25,968 nucleotides of DNA from an uncultured Cardiobacterium sp. (GCF_938028825.1 NZ_CALIZP010000028.1:1-25968), one strand, 5' to 3'. Shown: positions 13,873 to 22,155, counted from the first letter of the stretch. Notes: generated by a model not told the origin, from the sequence alone. Program-made: numbers and translations.

Positions 13873-14270
13873 TGCAATCAAGCGTCTGGGAAATCGTAAC
13901 CGCGCTGCGCCGCCTGCTCACGCCGGCGGCACCGGTATAAAAACCCGCATGCGGCAGACGGAGGTTGCCCGCCTGCTGCATGTGGATTTTTGTGGCCTCA
14001 CGCATGAAGCGCCCACCATGAAGCCGGTCATATGACGCAAATCCTTCCACCGCCTGCGGCAAACCGGAACCCCACCGGGGAGTTTTTTTGCCGTGCGCGG
14101 CGCGTGGCGGGACAAAAGGGCAACGATAGCCATAAATCCCCGCTTTTCCACATTCAGCCACATAAACCTGCATGATGGTTGTGAATCATCGCCGCCGGTT
14201 GTATCTTTACGCCATCGGTGTCTGTCTGCCGACAGATGTTTTCCCTTTCATTCATTGAGGAACCCCGACC
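13873..14270. other. Intergenic region with a possible dispersed repeat
   Basis: About 400 bp without a supported gene. A minus-strand open stretch reads IYGYRCPFVPPRAAHGKKTP, LPQAVEGFASYDRLHGGRFM and EATKIHMQQAGNLRLPHAGF; this looks like translated dispersed repeat rather than a folded protein. A weak terminator (14068-14089) and the promoter of the OPT gene must also lie here. Confidence 0.4.
14068..14089 (+). terminator. Possible terminator 200 nt after hutX
   Basis: CCCC-acc-GGGG with AA/TT beyond a two-base bulge, followed by seven T. The stem is short but the T tract is good. Confidence 0.35.
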
Positions 14271-16190
14271 ATGTCAGAAAAAATCCTGCCCGTCCAACCC
14301 GTGATGGACCCCCACAAAAACTACGTGGAAATCAACAGCTACGTCGTTTTCTGGGGGCTTTTTTATGCCGCCGTGTTTGCCCTCGCCGTCGGCTATCTCG
14401 GCCTGAAAATCGGCCAGACCATTGATGCTTTCGCCCCCGTTTCCATTCTGGCGATGGGTATGGCGATCGTCTTCCGCCGCCAGAATGCCTTTGCCGAAAC
14501 CGTGCATATCCAGGCAATCGCCAGTGCCGGCACGAACGGCCTTGCCGGGGCGCTCTTTTTCCTGCCCGCCTTCTATATCCTGAATATCGAAGGTATCAGC
14601 TTCTTCCAGATGGCAACGCCGATCGTACTCGGCAGCGTCCTCGGCGTTTTCCTCTGCGTCATGTTCCGCCGCTATTTCTGCGAGGACATGCACTTCGTCT
14701 ATCCCTTCCCAGCCGGACGCGCGGCGACGGAGGTGCTGACCAGTAACGGCGGCAGCAAGGCGAAGCTGATGATGGTGAGCGGCGCCATCGGCATGTTTTA
14801 CGATTTTGTGCTGAACACGCTTGGCTGGTGGCAGGAAGTCATCCGCACCAACACCTTCAAATGGGGCATCCTCCTGCAAGAGAAGACCAAACTCACCGCT
14901 TCGCTCGATACCGACGCCGCCCTGCTCGGCCTCGGCTATTTCACCGGCCTCAGATACGCCGCCATCATCGCTGCCGGTTCCTTCTTCTCCTGGTTCGTCT
15001 GTATGCCGATCGTGTATTACCTCGCGCCGGAACACGTCATGCAGGTGGACGGGCAGAACGTACTGCTCGCCGATGTCCCGGTGGATGTCGTCTTCCGCCA
15101 CTACATCCGCCACATTGGTATCGGCATGCTGGCGATGGCGGGCATCATCGGCCTGATCAGCATGTCGAAAGTGGTCAGCGGCGTGGTGAAAAAAGCCATC
15201 ACCGATATTTTCAGCAGCAAGAGCGTGGACGTGAACCTGCCGCGTTCCCAGCGCGACATTCCGATGTCGGTACTCGTCCTCGGCATTATCGTGACCACCT
15301 TCCTCTTCGCCCTTTTCTTCCACATCAACTACGCCGAAAACCTGACCCAGACCGTGCTGGCTTTCCTCATCGTCCTCATCATGTCCTTCCTGCTCTCCGT
15401 GGTCGGCATCAGCTCCATCGCCTACACCGGTAACGAACCCGTCTCCGGCATGACCATCTTCATGATCATCGTCGCCGCCCTGATTCTGACCTCGGCTGGC
15501 GTCTCCGGCACGGTCGGCATGATCGCCATCCTGATGATGGCGGCTTTCGTCGGCACCACCATCGGCATGGCGGGCAACTTCATGTCGGAAATGAAAGTGG
15601 CGCACCTGACCGGGGCGACGCCCGCCAAGATGCAGCAATGGCAGATTGTCAGCGCCATCATGGCCTCCATCCTCTCCGTCGGTGTCCTCATCTTGCTCAA
15701 CAACGCCTACGGCTTCACCGGCGAACACCCGCTGCCCGCGCCGCAGGCCAACGCCATGGCCGCCATCATCAAGCCGCTGATGACCGGCGAAAGCGCACAA
15801 TGGCCGCTCTACATGGCGGGTGCGCTCTTTGCCGTCGTGCTGTGGATGATGAAAGTGCCGCCGCTGGCCTTTGCCCTCGGCACCTATCTGCCGATGGAAA
15901 TCAACAGCCCGATCCTGGTCGGCGGCCTGATTGCCCATTTCGTCGCCAACAGCAGCAAGGACGAGAAACTGAGCGCGCTGCGCCTCAGCGAAGGCAACAC
16001 CATCGCCTCCGGCCTGGTTGCCGGTGGCGCTATCGGCAGCCTGTTCAGCGCGGTGCTGCGTATCGCCAACGTCAACGTCTTCATGGAAGCATGGGCGGAA
16101 ACACCCGCCGCGACCTACCTCGGCATCGCCACTTACGCCGCCCTCTGCATCTTCCTCTACAAAGTCGCCGTCAAGCCGAAACGGGCCTGA
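14271..16190 (+). CDS. OPT-family oligopeptide transporter
   Basis: 639-residue inner-membrane protein with about 15-16 hydrophobic segments spread over its length, the right size for bacterial OPT (oligopeptide/iron-chelate) transporters. Landmarks are YLGLKIGQTIDAFAPVSILA near 43-62, the hallmark RRYFCEDMHFVYPFPAGRAA near 132-151, MFYDFVLNTLGWWQE near 175-189, and the C-terminal ALGTYLPMEINSPILVGGLI with FVANSSKDEKLSALRLSEGN. It is expected to import small peptides by proton symport; the substrate cannot be specified. GAGGAA precedes the ATG. Monocistronic, bounded by its own strong terminator. The long open frame on the opposite strand is an artefact of codon bias. Confidence 0.92.
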   Translation: MSEKILPVQPVMDPHKNYVEINSYVVFWGLFYAAVFALAVGYLGLKIGQTIDAFAPVSILAMGMAIVFRRQNAFAETVHIQAIASAGTNGLAGALFFLPAFYILNIEGISFFQMATPIVLGSVLGVFLCVMFRRYFCEDMHFVYPFPAGRAATEVLTSNGGSKAKLMMVSGAIGMFYDFVLNTLGWWQEVIRTNTFKWGILLQEKTKLTASLDTDAALLGLGYFTGLRYAAIIAAGSFFSWFVCMPIVYYLAPEHVMQVDGQNVLLADVPVDVVFRHYIRHIGIGMLAMAGIIGLISMSKVVSGVVKKAITDIFSSKSVDVNLPRSQRDIPMSVLVLGIIVTTFLFALFFHINYAENLTQTVLAFLIVLIMSFLLSVVGISSIAYTGNEPVSGMTIFMIIVAALILTSAGVSGTVGMIAILMMAAFVGTTIGMAGNFMSEMKVAHLTGATPAKMQQWQIVSAIMASILSVGVLILLNNAYGFTGEHPLPAPQANAMAAIIKPLMTGESAQWPLYMAGALFAVVLWMMKVPPLAFALGTYLPMEINSPILVGGLIAHFVANSSKDEKLSALRLSEGNTIASGLVAGGAIGSLFSAVLRIANVNVFMEAWAETPAATYLGIATYAALCIFLYKVAVKPKRA

Positions 16191-16202
16191 CGACAGCGCA
16201 CA

Positions 16203-16232
16203 AAAAACCGCTATCGCAAGATAGCGGTTTTT
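16203..16232 (+). terminator. Intrinsic terminator of the OPT gene
   Basis: AAAAACCGCTATC-gcaa-GATAGCGGTTTTT, a perfect 13-bp stem with A/T flanks, 12 nt after the stop. It could work in either direction. Confidence 0.9.
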
Positions 16233-16318
16233 CTTCCGGCCTTCGGCCACCGTCCGGGTACCCATAGCCGTCCACTACAAATTGTTTGGCCGGCATCCCC
16301 TTTTCAGGACACCACACC

Positions 16319-17024
16319 ATGGCCACGCTCCCCGAACAATACGCCGCTCTCGCCCTCGACCAAACAAACCACCCTGCAACGCCTCACCGACACCGCTGCC
16401 GCCTGATCCGTTGATCAGGAAAGCGGCATCCTCACCTTCGTCGGCAGCACCTTTACCACCCGCTGGCTCGGCACCTATTCGCACCACAGCGGCAGTTGGC
16501 TGTGGGCGTGGGCGAACCCGCACCTCACCATGACGGCAAACGATGCCGCCAGCGCCGCCATCCTGCGCGCCTGCCCCGCCAATCCCGCCGCCGACAACGG
16601 CGACAGCGGCAATCTCTTTCAAAATCCGGCCGATGCCGCCCTGCTTACCCAGGAAGGCTTCAAACTGGATGTGGCCGAACTGCACAATCTCGCCGCCCTT
16701 GCCTGCGGGCTCACCGGTGCGGATGCCTACTACCCCGGCGACTATAGCGACGGCATCGCCCTGCTCGCCATCCACGACCCGCGCGTCGCCGCCGCCTGGC
16801 GGGAAGACGATACCCCGGCGCGCATCCTCGGCATCATCCCGCAGACCATCAGCCACTTCGTCCTTGACCACCGCAACGTCGTGCGCGCCTACCTCGCCGC
16901 CAAAGGCTACCGGCTCGACGAAGACGCCGCACGCATCCATGCCCACCGCGCCGACAGCCGCATCACCGCCACCTTCGACAAAGAACACCGCCTGGGCAAC
17001 CTCCATGGCGCAGCCGCACGGTAA
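16319..17024 (+). pseudogene. DUF6882-like protein, frameshift plus in-frame stop
   Basis: From the ATG at 16319 (AGGA upstream) the frame reads MATLPEQYAALALDQ. Removing one C of the CC at 16360-16361 lets it continue as LALDKQTTLQRLTDTAAA, then a TGA at 16404-16406, then SVDQESGILTFVGSTFTTRW and LGTYSHHSGSWLWAWANPHL. The DUF6882 signature (GTxxxxxxSWLWAWANP) and the rest of the domain (ALACGLTGADAYYPGDYSDG, ILGIIPQTISHFVLDHRNVV, AYLAAKGYRLDEDA) are intact to TAA at 17022. The TGA stands where many relatives have Trp, so a TGG-to-TGA change is likely. A 164-residue product from the ATG at 16530 is still possible but would lack the signature. The function of the family is unknown. Confidence 0.65.
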
Positions 17025-17050
17025 TGGATTTGACGGCAGCAAATAAACAA

Positions 17051-17074
17051 AAAGCCGCCCGAACGGGCGGCTTT
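17051..17074 (-). terminator. Intrinsic terminator of gdhA (possibly bidirectional)
   Basis: AAAGCCGCCC-gaac-GGGCGGCTTT, a perfect 10-bp stem. On the minus strand it is followed by TTGTTTATTT, 20 nt after the gdhA stop. In the plus direction only TTT follows. Confidence 0.8.
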
Positions 17075-17093
17075 CCATGCGGCGGCAGGCGGT

Positions 17094-18431
17094 TTATACA
17101 ATCCCCTGTGCCAGCATGGCATCGGCCACTTTCTTGAAGCCGGCGATGTTCGCACCGCTGACATAGTTGGTATAGCCGTCTTCCGTGCCGTTTGCCACGC
17201 AGTTTTCGTGGATGTTCGCCATGATGTCGAAGAGGCGTTTGTCCACCTCCGCGCGCGTCCACGACAGGCGGATGTGGTTCTGGCTCATTTCCAGCCCCGA
17301 AGTGGCGACCCCGCCCGCGTTCGAGGCCTTGCCCGGTGCATAGAGGATTTTGGCATTGAGGAAGGCTTCGACCGCGTCCAGGGTGGAGGGCATATTCGCC
17401 CCTTCGGCGACGCAGAGCACGCCGTTGGCGAGCAGCGTGGCGGCGTCGTTGCCGTCCAGCTCGTTTTGCGTCGCGCACGGCAGGGCGATGTCGCAGGCGA
17501 TGCCCCACGGCTTCTCTCCGGCAAAGTAGGAAAGCCCCTGTTCTTGCGCGTACACCGCGAGGCGTTCGCGGCGCACTTCTTTCAGCTCAATCAGCGCGGC
17601 GAGCTGCGCCTCGGTCATGCCGCTGTCGGCGAACCGCACGAAGCCGCCGGAATCGGAGACGGTCAGCACCTTCGCGCCCACCTGAATCGCCTTCTCGCAG
17701 GCGTACTGCGCGACGTTGCCTGCGCCGGATACCAGCACGCGCTTGCCGGCGATGTCGTGCCCTTTGGTTTGCAGCATGGACTGCACGAAATAGATGAGGC
17801 CGTAGCCCGTCGCTTCCGGGCGGATCAGGCTGCCGCCCCAAGTGAGCCCCTTGCCGGTCAGCACCGAGGTGAACTCGTTGCGCAGCCGCTTGTACTGGCC
17901 GAAGAGGAAACCGATTTCGCGCCCGCCGACGCCGATATCGCCCGCCGGCACGTCGGTATCCGCGCCGATGTGGCGGTAGAGTTCGCTCATGAAGGCCTGG
18001 CAGAAGCGCATCACCTCGGCATCGGATTTGCCTTTCGGGTCGAAATCGGATCCGCCCTTGCCGCCGCCCATCGGCAGCGTGGTCAGCGCGTTCTTGAAGA
18101 CCTGCTCGAAGGCGAGGAATTTCAGCACGCCGAGATCGACGGTGGGGTGGAAGCGCAGCCCGCCTTTGTAGGGGCCGATGGCGGACGACATCTGCACGCG
18201 GTAGCCCCGGTTGACCTGCACCCGCCCGCCGTCATCGACCCAGGACACGCGGAACATGACGACCCGCTCGGGTTCGACGATGCGTTCCAGCAGGCCATCT
18301 GCGGTGTAGCGCGGATGTTTGGCGAGAAACGGTTGCAGGCTCATGAAAACCTCTTCCACCGCCTGATGGAAGGGGGCCTGATTGGGGTCGCGTTGCTTGA
18401 TGGACCGGAACAGCGCGGTTAGATCGCTCAT
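17094..18431 (-). CDS. gdhA: NADP-type glutamate dehydrogenase
   Basis: Reversible reductive amination of 2-oxoglutarate with ammonia to glutamate; cytosolic hexamer. 445 residues (E. coli GdhA 447). Landmarks are RVSWVDDGGRVQVNRGYRVQ at 61-80, GPYKGGLRFHPTVDLGVLKF at 86-105, the catalytic-lysine block LPMGGGKGGSDFDPKGKSD with Lys125, DVPAGDIGVGGREIGFLFGQ, the Rossmann glycine motif VLVSGAGNVAQYACEKAI, and EGANMPSTLDAVEAF near the end. GAGGAGA precedes the ATG. The family is the small hexameric class, usually NADP-dependent; coenzyme preference is inferred. It stands alone with its own terminator. Confidence 0.97.
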   Translation of the reverse strand: MSDLTALFRSIKQRDPNQAPFHQAVEEVFMSLQPFLAKHPRYTADGLLERIVEPERVVMFRVSWVDDGGRVQVNRGYRVQMSSAIGPYKGGLRFHPTVDLGVLKFLAFEQVFKNALTTLPMGGGKGGSDFDPKGKSDAEVMRFCQAFMSELYRHIGADTDVPAGDIGVGGREIGFLFGQYKRLRNEFTSVLTGKGLTWGGSLIRPEATGYGLIYFVQSMLQTKGHDIAGKRVLVSGAGNVAQYACEKAIQVGAKVLTVSDSGGFVRFADSGMTEAQLAALIELKEVRRERLAVYAQEQGLSYFAGEKPWGIACDIALPCATQNELDGNDAATLLANGVLCVAEGANMPSTLDAVEAFLNAKILYAPGKASNAGGVATSGLEMSQNHIRLSWTRAEVDKRLFDIMANIHENCVANGTEDGYTNYVSGANIAGFKKVADAMLAQGIV

Positions 18432-18571
18432 GGTGTCTCCTCATGTTGTGGTTGAACGAAGCGCCGCACTGTATCACCAGCTATTTGCCCATTGCCAGCA
18501 AAAATGCATCGTCCCCATCGGGAAAATGACCAATAATCGCCCGAAAAAGCGGGAAAACACGCGTTGCGCGG

Positions 18572-19846
18572 CTATTTCATGATGTCTTCAAAGCCCGCTT
18601 CGCTTTTGCCGATGCAGGCGCGGCGTTGTGCTTCGATGTCGGCTTGCACTTGTGCGCCGGCAGCCACGGTGTCGGTGTTGACCGGGGTTTCGGGGATGTT
18701 GAAGGCGCTTGCGCTGTATTTGCCGCTAACGCCCGCGAGCGGGAAGCCGGTCAGGGTTTTGACCTCGGCAGCGAAGCCGCCTAGGCTGCTGCGGTGGCCT
18801 TCACAGTGGAAGTGGCCGCCGTGGCAATAGCATTCTGTCGCTTTTCGTGCGTCGAGGTCGTGAGCAATGCCGCCTTTCCAGGCGAGGAGCGGGATGTTGC
18901 CGCCATCGCTGCGTACGCTGCTGCCGTGCCAGGCGCCGTTGTAGATGACGAGTGCCGGCGCGCGGCCGCTGATTTCCCATTGCACGGCGCGGTAGCTGCC
19001 GAGCAGCAGGATGTAGGGCGCGTCACCCGTCGGCGCGTGCAGGAGGATGCGGTTGTCGCGGCTATCGCTTTCGTACACGCCGACGGCGTAGGCGACGGTG
19101 CCGGCAGGCAGTTTCTGCGCGGCAATGGCGGCGCGCAGGCCGTCATCATCCAGTGCGCTGACGGCGGGAGTGATGGCGAACTGGAAGTTGGTGGTGTGCC
19201 AGTTGTTGAGGTATTCGACTTCGAGCAGGTAATCGCCCGCGTCCAGTTCGAGGCTGGTGCCGCGATCGCCTTCGATGAGGATGTGTTTGTCAAGCAGGAC
19301 GCGCATTTGCGACCAGCTGAGGTCGCCGCTCACGCGGTACAGCGCTTTGTGCGGCACATGCAGGCGGCCGACCCAGTAGGCGCCGAATTGTTCGGAGGGG
19401 ATGCCGTGGAATTCGTTGTAGTTGTAGTTCATGGCGATGCTGTCCACGTTTTCTTGCGCCACGATTTGCTGCGGTTGTTGCCGGTTGATGTAGTAGGCGG
19501 CGTAGCCCCGGGCGGGGACGCTGCCGCCCGGGTTCAGGGTGTCGCCCCAGGTGCTGTGGGCCAGCGGGTAGCGGTCGAGCGGACGGCGGTCATCAGGCGG
19601 CCCGCTGCGGTGCAGGGCGGGCGGCTGCACTTGCTCCGGGACGGATGCCGCCACGGCCATTGCGGGCGGCTGCGGTGCGGCGGGCGGGGCGTTGTCCTGC
19701 GGCGGTGCCTGCGGACGCAGCAGCGGGTAGGCAAGCCACAGCAGGAAAAGGACCGGCAGCAGGAAGAGCCAGGGCAGATAGGGGCGCAGCGGCTGGTGGC
19801 GGCTGTCGGCCGGTTCGTGGATGCGCGGGGCGGGTTTGCGGTTCAT
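18572..19846 (-). CDS. Membrane-anchored PA14-like protein, paralog C
   Basis: 424 residues; third gene of a tandem family of three. A single membrane segment at ~25-42 (PWLFLLPVLFLLWLAYPLL) follows a short basic N-terminus, so the bulk is outside the membrane. A Pro/Ala-rich linker (43-85) leads to the shared block RYPLAHSTWGDTLNPGG near 92-108. A PA14-like beta domain spans ~150-225 (FGAYWVGRLHVPHKALYRVS, MRVLLDKHILIEGD, LDAGDYLLEVEYLNNWHTTN). A second domain (~225-424) contains GDAPYILLLGSYRAVQWEIS, IPLLAWKGGIA and four cysteines: C339, C341, C348 (C-x-C-x6-C) and C411. The ATG overlaps the stop of paralog B (ATGA), with AGGAG just upstream. The function is unknown; PA14 domains usually bind carbohydrate, which is inference here. 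Confidence 0.8.
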   Translation of the reverse strand: MNRKPAPRIHEPADSRHQPLRPYLPWLFLLPVLFLLWLAYPLLRPQAPPQDNAPPAAPQPPAMAVAASVPEQVQPPALHRSGPPDDRRPLDRYPLAHSTWGDTLNPGGSVPARGYAAYYINRQQPQQIVAQENVDSIAMNYNYNEFHGIPSEQFGAYWVGRLHVPHKALYRVSGDLSWSQMRVLLDKHILIEGDRGTSLELDAGDYLLEVEYLNNWHTTNFQFAITPAVSALDDDGLRAAIAAQKLPAGTVAYAVGVYESDSRDNRILLHAPTGDAPYILLLGSYRAVQWEISGRAPALVIYNGAWHGSSVRSDGGNIPLLAWKGGIAHDLDARKATECYCHGGHFHCEGHRSSLGGFAAEVKTLTGFPLAGVSGKYSASAFNIPETPVNTDTVAAGAQVQADIEAQRRACIGKSEAGFEDIMK

Positions 19847-20748
19847 CGGATACTCCTGAGGGTGGGGATGGGGGTAATGTCGAGGCGGAATTCGGTGGTG
19901 TGCCAGGCGTTGATGTATTCGACTTCGAGCAGGTGGTCGCCACGGTCGAGTTCCAGGGAGACGTCTTTTTCCCGCTCACCGTCCATGAGGATGTGGCCGT
20001 CGAGAATGACGCGCACCCGCGCCCAGCTCATCTTGCTTTTGATGCTGTACAGGCTGCGGCGGGGGATGCGGATTCTGCCCGCCCAGTAAGCGGCGAACTG
20101 CCGTGAGGGAATGCCGTGCAATTCGCTCCAGCTGTAATTGACGCTGACGCTGCCTGTTCTTTCCCGCGCCACCACGTGCTTTGTCTGCGGGGTGTACGCG
20201 GGAATGGGCTCCGGATCTTGCGGCAGCGAGTTGCGCGGCAGGAGGTTATCGCCCATACCGTGCTGGCGCGAATGCCCGGTATTGAGATACCAGACGGTGT
20301 AGCTGCCGACCGGGGTATTGCCGCCGGGGTTGAGGATGTTGCCCCAGGTGCCTGCCGCGCGCGGGAAGCGGTCAAGCGGGTTCCCCCCGGCCTCGCTGTA
20401 ATGCAGGACGGCGGGCGCGGCGGGTTCTGCCGCCGCCACGGGCAGTGCCGTTGCCCTGTCCGCCGCGACAGCGGCTGCGACGCGTTCCTCTGCGGAGGGC
20501 AGGGGTTTTGCCGCCGCAGGCGGCGCGGGCGGCGGTGGCGGGGCGGCAGGAACAACTTCGGCAGGCGCGGTGGCGGCAGGCGGCGGGATGATGATTGCCG
20601 GCACGGGGCGCAGCCAGCCGTACAGCAGCCACAGCGCGATGGGCACGGCGAGCAGGGCGAGGTGGGTGGTGGTGAAGCGGGTGCGGTCGCGGGGCAGTTC
20701 GGCCGGCATGATCAGTCGCGGCGCGGGTTTTGCTGATTTGGGCGGCAT
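19843..20748 (-). CDS. Membrane-anchored PA14-like protein, paralog B (short form)
   Basis: 301 residues. The N-terminal ~66 residues are almost identical to paralog A (MPPKSAKPAPRL, membrane segment ~29-48 LALLAVPIALWLLYGWL). A Pro/Ala-rich linker with PAAPPPPPAPPAAAKPLP follows, then RFPRAAGTWGNILNPGG near 128-143, and a PA14-like domain at ~213-290 (FAAYWAGRIRIPRRSLYSIK, RVRVILDGHILMDGER, LDRGDHLLEVEYINAWHTTE). It ends at ITPIPTLRSIR, just where the second, cysteine-containing domain begins in paralogs A and C, so ~195 residues are lacking. The stop is nonetheless well placed: it overlaps the start of paralog C. AGGAGT lies 5 nt before the ATG, which follows the stop of paralog A after 12 nt. 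Confidence 0.8.
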   Translation of the reverse strand: MPPKSAKPAPRLIMPAELPRDRTRFTTTHLALLAVPIALWLLYGWLRPVPAIIIPPPAATAPAEVVPAAPPPPPAPPAAAKPLPSAEERVAAAVAADRATALPVAAAEPAAPAVLHYSEAGGNPLDRFPRAAGTWGNILNPGGNTPVGSYTVWYLNTGHSRQHGMGDNLLPRNSLPQDPEPIPAYTPQTKHVVARERTGSVSVNYSWSELHGIPSRQFAAYWAGRIRIPRRSLYSIKSKMSWARVRVILDGHILMDGEREKDVSLELDRGDHLLEVEYINAWHTTEFRLDITPIPTLRSIR

Positions 20749-20751
20749 GGG
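20555..20751. repeat. Direct repeat, copy in paralog B
   Basis: About 197 bp covering the start region, membrane segment and beginning of the linker of paralog B. By eye it differs from 21959-22155 at only about seven positions, with no indels (constant offset of 1404). Confidence 0.8.
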
Positions 20752-20760
20752 GACTCCTGT

Positions 20761-22152
20761 TTAGCGAGAGAGGGTACGGTAGCAGAAGGTGCGGCGGTCG
20801 TTGACCTCGCGCACGATGTTTTCTCCGGGGGCGAGCGCTTGCGCCGTGACCGGCACTGCGGGGATGGCAAGCGTCTTCACGCTGTCGGCGTGGTTGAAGC
20901 CCGCCAGCGGATAGCCGGTCAGGGCATAGATGGCGGCGGCGTAGTCGTAGAGGGTGAGGTTGCGTGTGCTGCAATAGAAGCCGCTTGCCCGGCATTCGCA
21001 TTCGGGCAGGCGCGGCGGGTCCAGGCTTTCGTCGGGCGGGGCGGTCGCGATGCCTTCGCCCCAGGCGAGGAGCGGCACGCGGTCGGCGGCATGAACGCGG
21101 CTGCCCTGGTTGGCGAGGTTGTAGAGGACGACGGCGGGCGGGCGTCCGTTCAGTTGCCATTGCACCGCGCGGCGGCTGTTGAGGATGAGGATGTAGGGCG
21201 CGTCGCCATATGGGCCGTCAAGGCGGATGCTGTCGTCGTCGGCGTTGCTGCCGTTGACATCGACGAGATAGGTTACGGTCGCAGCCGGCAGGGCGAGACC
21301 GGCCAGGATGCGGGGCAGGTCCGCGACGGGCACTTCGGGGATGTCGGCGTTGAGGCTGAAGCGGAAAGCGGCCGTGACGCCGCCGTTGGTGTATTCGACT
21401 TCGAGCAGATGATCGCCGGGGGGAAGTTCGAGGGTGAGGCTGCCGTCGCGCCTGCCGTCTGCGAGGATGTGCTTGTCGAGCAGGATGCGGGTTTGGGCGC
21501 CGAACGGGGAAAAGTCGAGGTGGTAGAGCCCCCGCTGCGGGACATGCAGCCGCCCGGCCCAGTACGCCGCGAAACGGTAGGCGGGGATGCCGTAGGAATC
21601 TTCGTCATGGTCGGACACGCGGATGCGTGCGACGTGCTCCGCAGCGCGGATGTGGCCCGGTTCGGGTGTGTAGGCGGGCATGACGGAATGCATGACCTGT
21701 ACCTCGTTGCGCGGTTTGCCGTCGTCGGCGATGCCGTAGGCGCGTGATTGCCCCGTGTCGAGGAAATAGGCGGTGTAGCCTGTGCCGGGAATGAGTTTCT
21801 GCGGATTGAGCACATCGCCCCAGGTGCCCTCCGCCCGGGGGTAGTCCGCCAGCGGGTCTTGCGCCGCTGCGTCAGCGTCAGCCGCGTCGGCGTCTGCCGC
21901 CGGCGGGGCGGCGTCCTGCCGTGTGGCGGGGACAGGCGGCGTTGCGGCGGCAGCGGCGACTTCGGCAGGCGCGGTGGCGGCGGGTGGCGGGATGACGATT
22001 GCCGGCACGGGGCGCAGCCAGCCGTACAGCAGCCACAGCGCGATGGGCACGGCGAGCAGGGCGAGGTGGGTGGTGGTGAAGCGGGCGCGGTCGCGGGGTG
22101 GTTCGGCCGGCATGAGCAGTCGCGGCGCGGGTTTTGCTGATTTGGGCGGCAT
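20761..22152 (-). CDS. Membrane-anchored PA14-like protein, paralog A
   Basis: 463 residues, first gene of the triad. Membrane segment at ~29-48, Ala/Pro/Asp-rich linker to ~100, shared block DYPRAEGTWGDVLNP at 103-117, and a PA14-like domain ~188-268 (FAAYWAGRLHVPQRGLYHLD, TRILLDKHILADGRR, LPPGDHLLEVEYTNGGVTAA). The second domain, ~270-463, holds GDAPYILILNSRRAVQWQLN, VPLLAWGEGIA and four cysteines C385, C387, C394 and C457 in the same C-x-C-x6-C ... C layout as paralog C. I chose the ATG at 22152 because it aligns with paralog B; the open frame extends 37 codons further but into the divergent promoter region. The ribosome-binding site (GGGA) is weaker than those of B and C. Confidence 0.8.
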   Translation of the reverse strand: MPPKSAKPAPRLLMPAEPPRDRARFTTTHLALLAVPIALWLLYGWLRPVPAIVIPPPAATAPAEVAAAAATPPVPATRQDAAPPAADADAADADAAAQDPLADYPRAEGTWGDVLNPQKLIPGTGYTAYFLDTGQSRAYGIADDGKPRNEVQVMHSVMPAYTPEPGHIRAAEHVARIRVSDHDEDSYGIPAYRFAAYWAGRLHVPQRGLYHLDFSPFGAQTRILLDKHILADGRRDGSLTLELPPGDHLLEVEYTNGGVTAAFRFSLNADIPEVPVADLPRILAGLALPAATVTYLVDVNGSNADDDSIRLDGPYGDAPYILILNSRRAVQWQLNGRPPAVVLYNLANQGSRVHAADRVPLLAWGEGIATAPPDESLDPPRLPECECRASGFYCSTRNLTLYDYAAAIYALTGYPLAGFNHADSVKTLAIPAVPVTAQALAPGENIVREVNDRRTFCYRTLSR

Positions 22153-22155
22153 GGG
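21959..22155. repeat. Direct repeat, copy in paralog A
   Basis: Partner of the 197-bp repeat at 20555-20751. Identity falls sharply outside the repeat, in both the linker and the 5' untranslated region. Confidence 0.8.

Noticed and set aside
14274..16265. 663-codon open frame antisense to the OPT transporter
   Set aside because: The product is His/Asp/Gly-rich with no domain, and the plus strand encodes a full conserved transporter. It is a GC-codon-bias shadow.
18432..18571. Promoter or terminator between gdhA and paralog C
   Set aside because: Only short hairpins (CGCG-caa-CGCG, CCCG/CGGG) and no well-spaced promoter hexamers; too weak to report as features.
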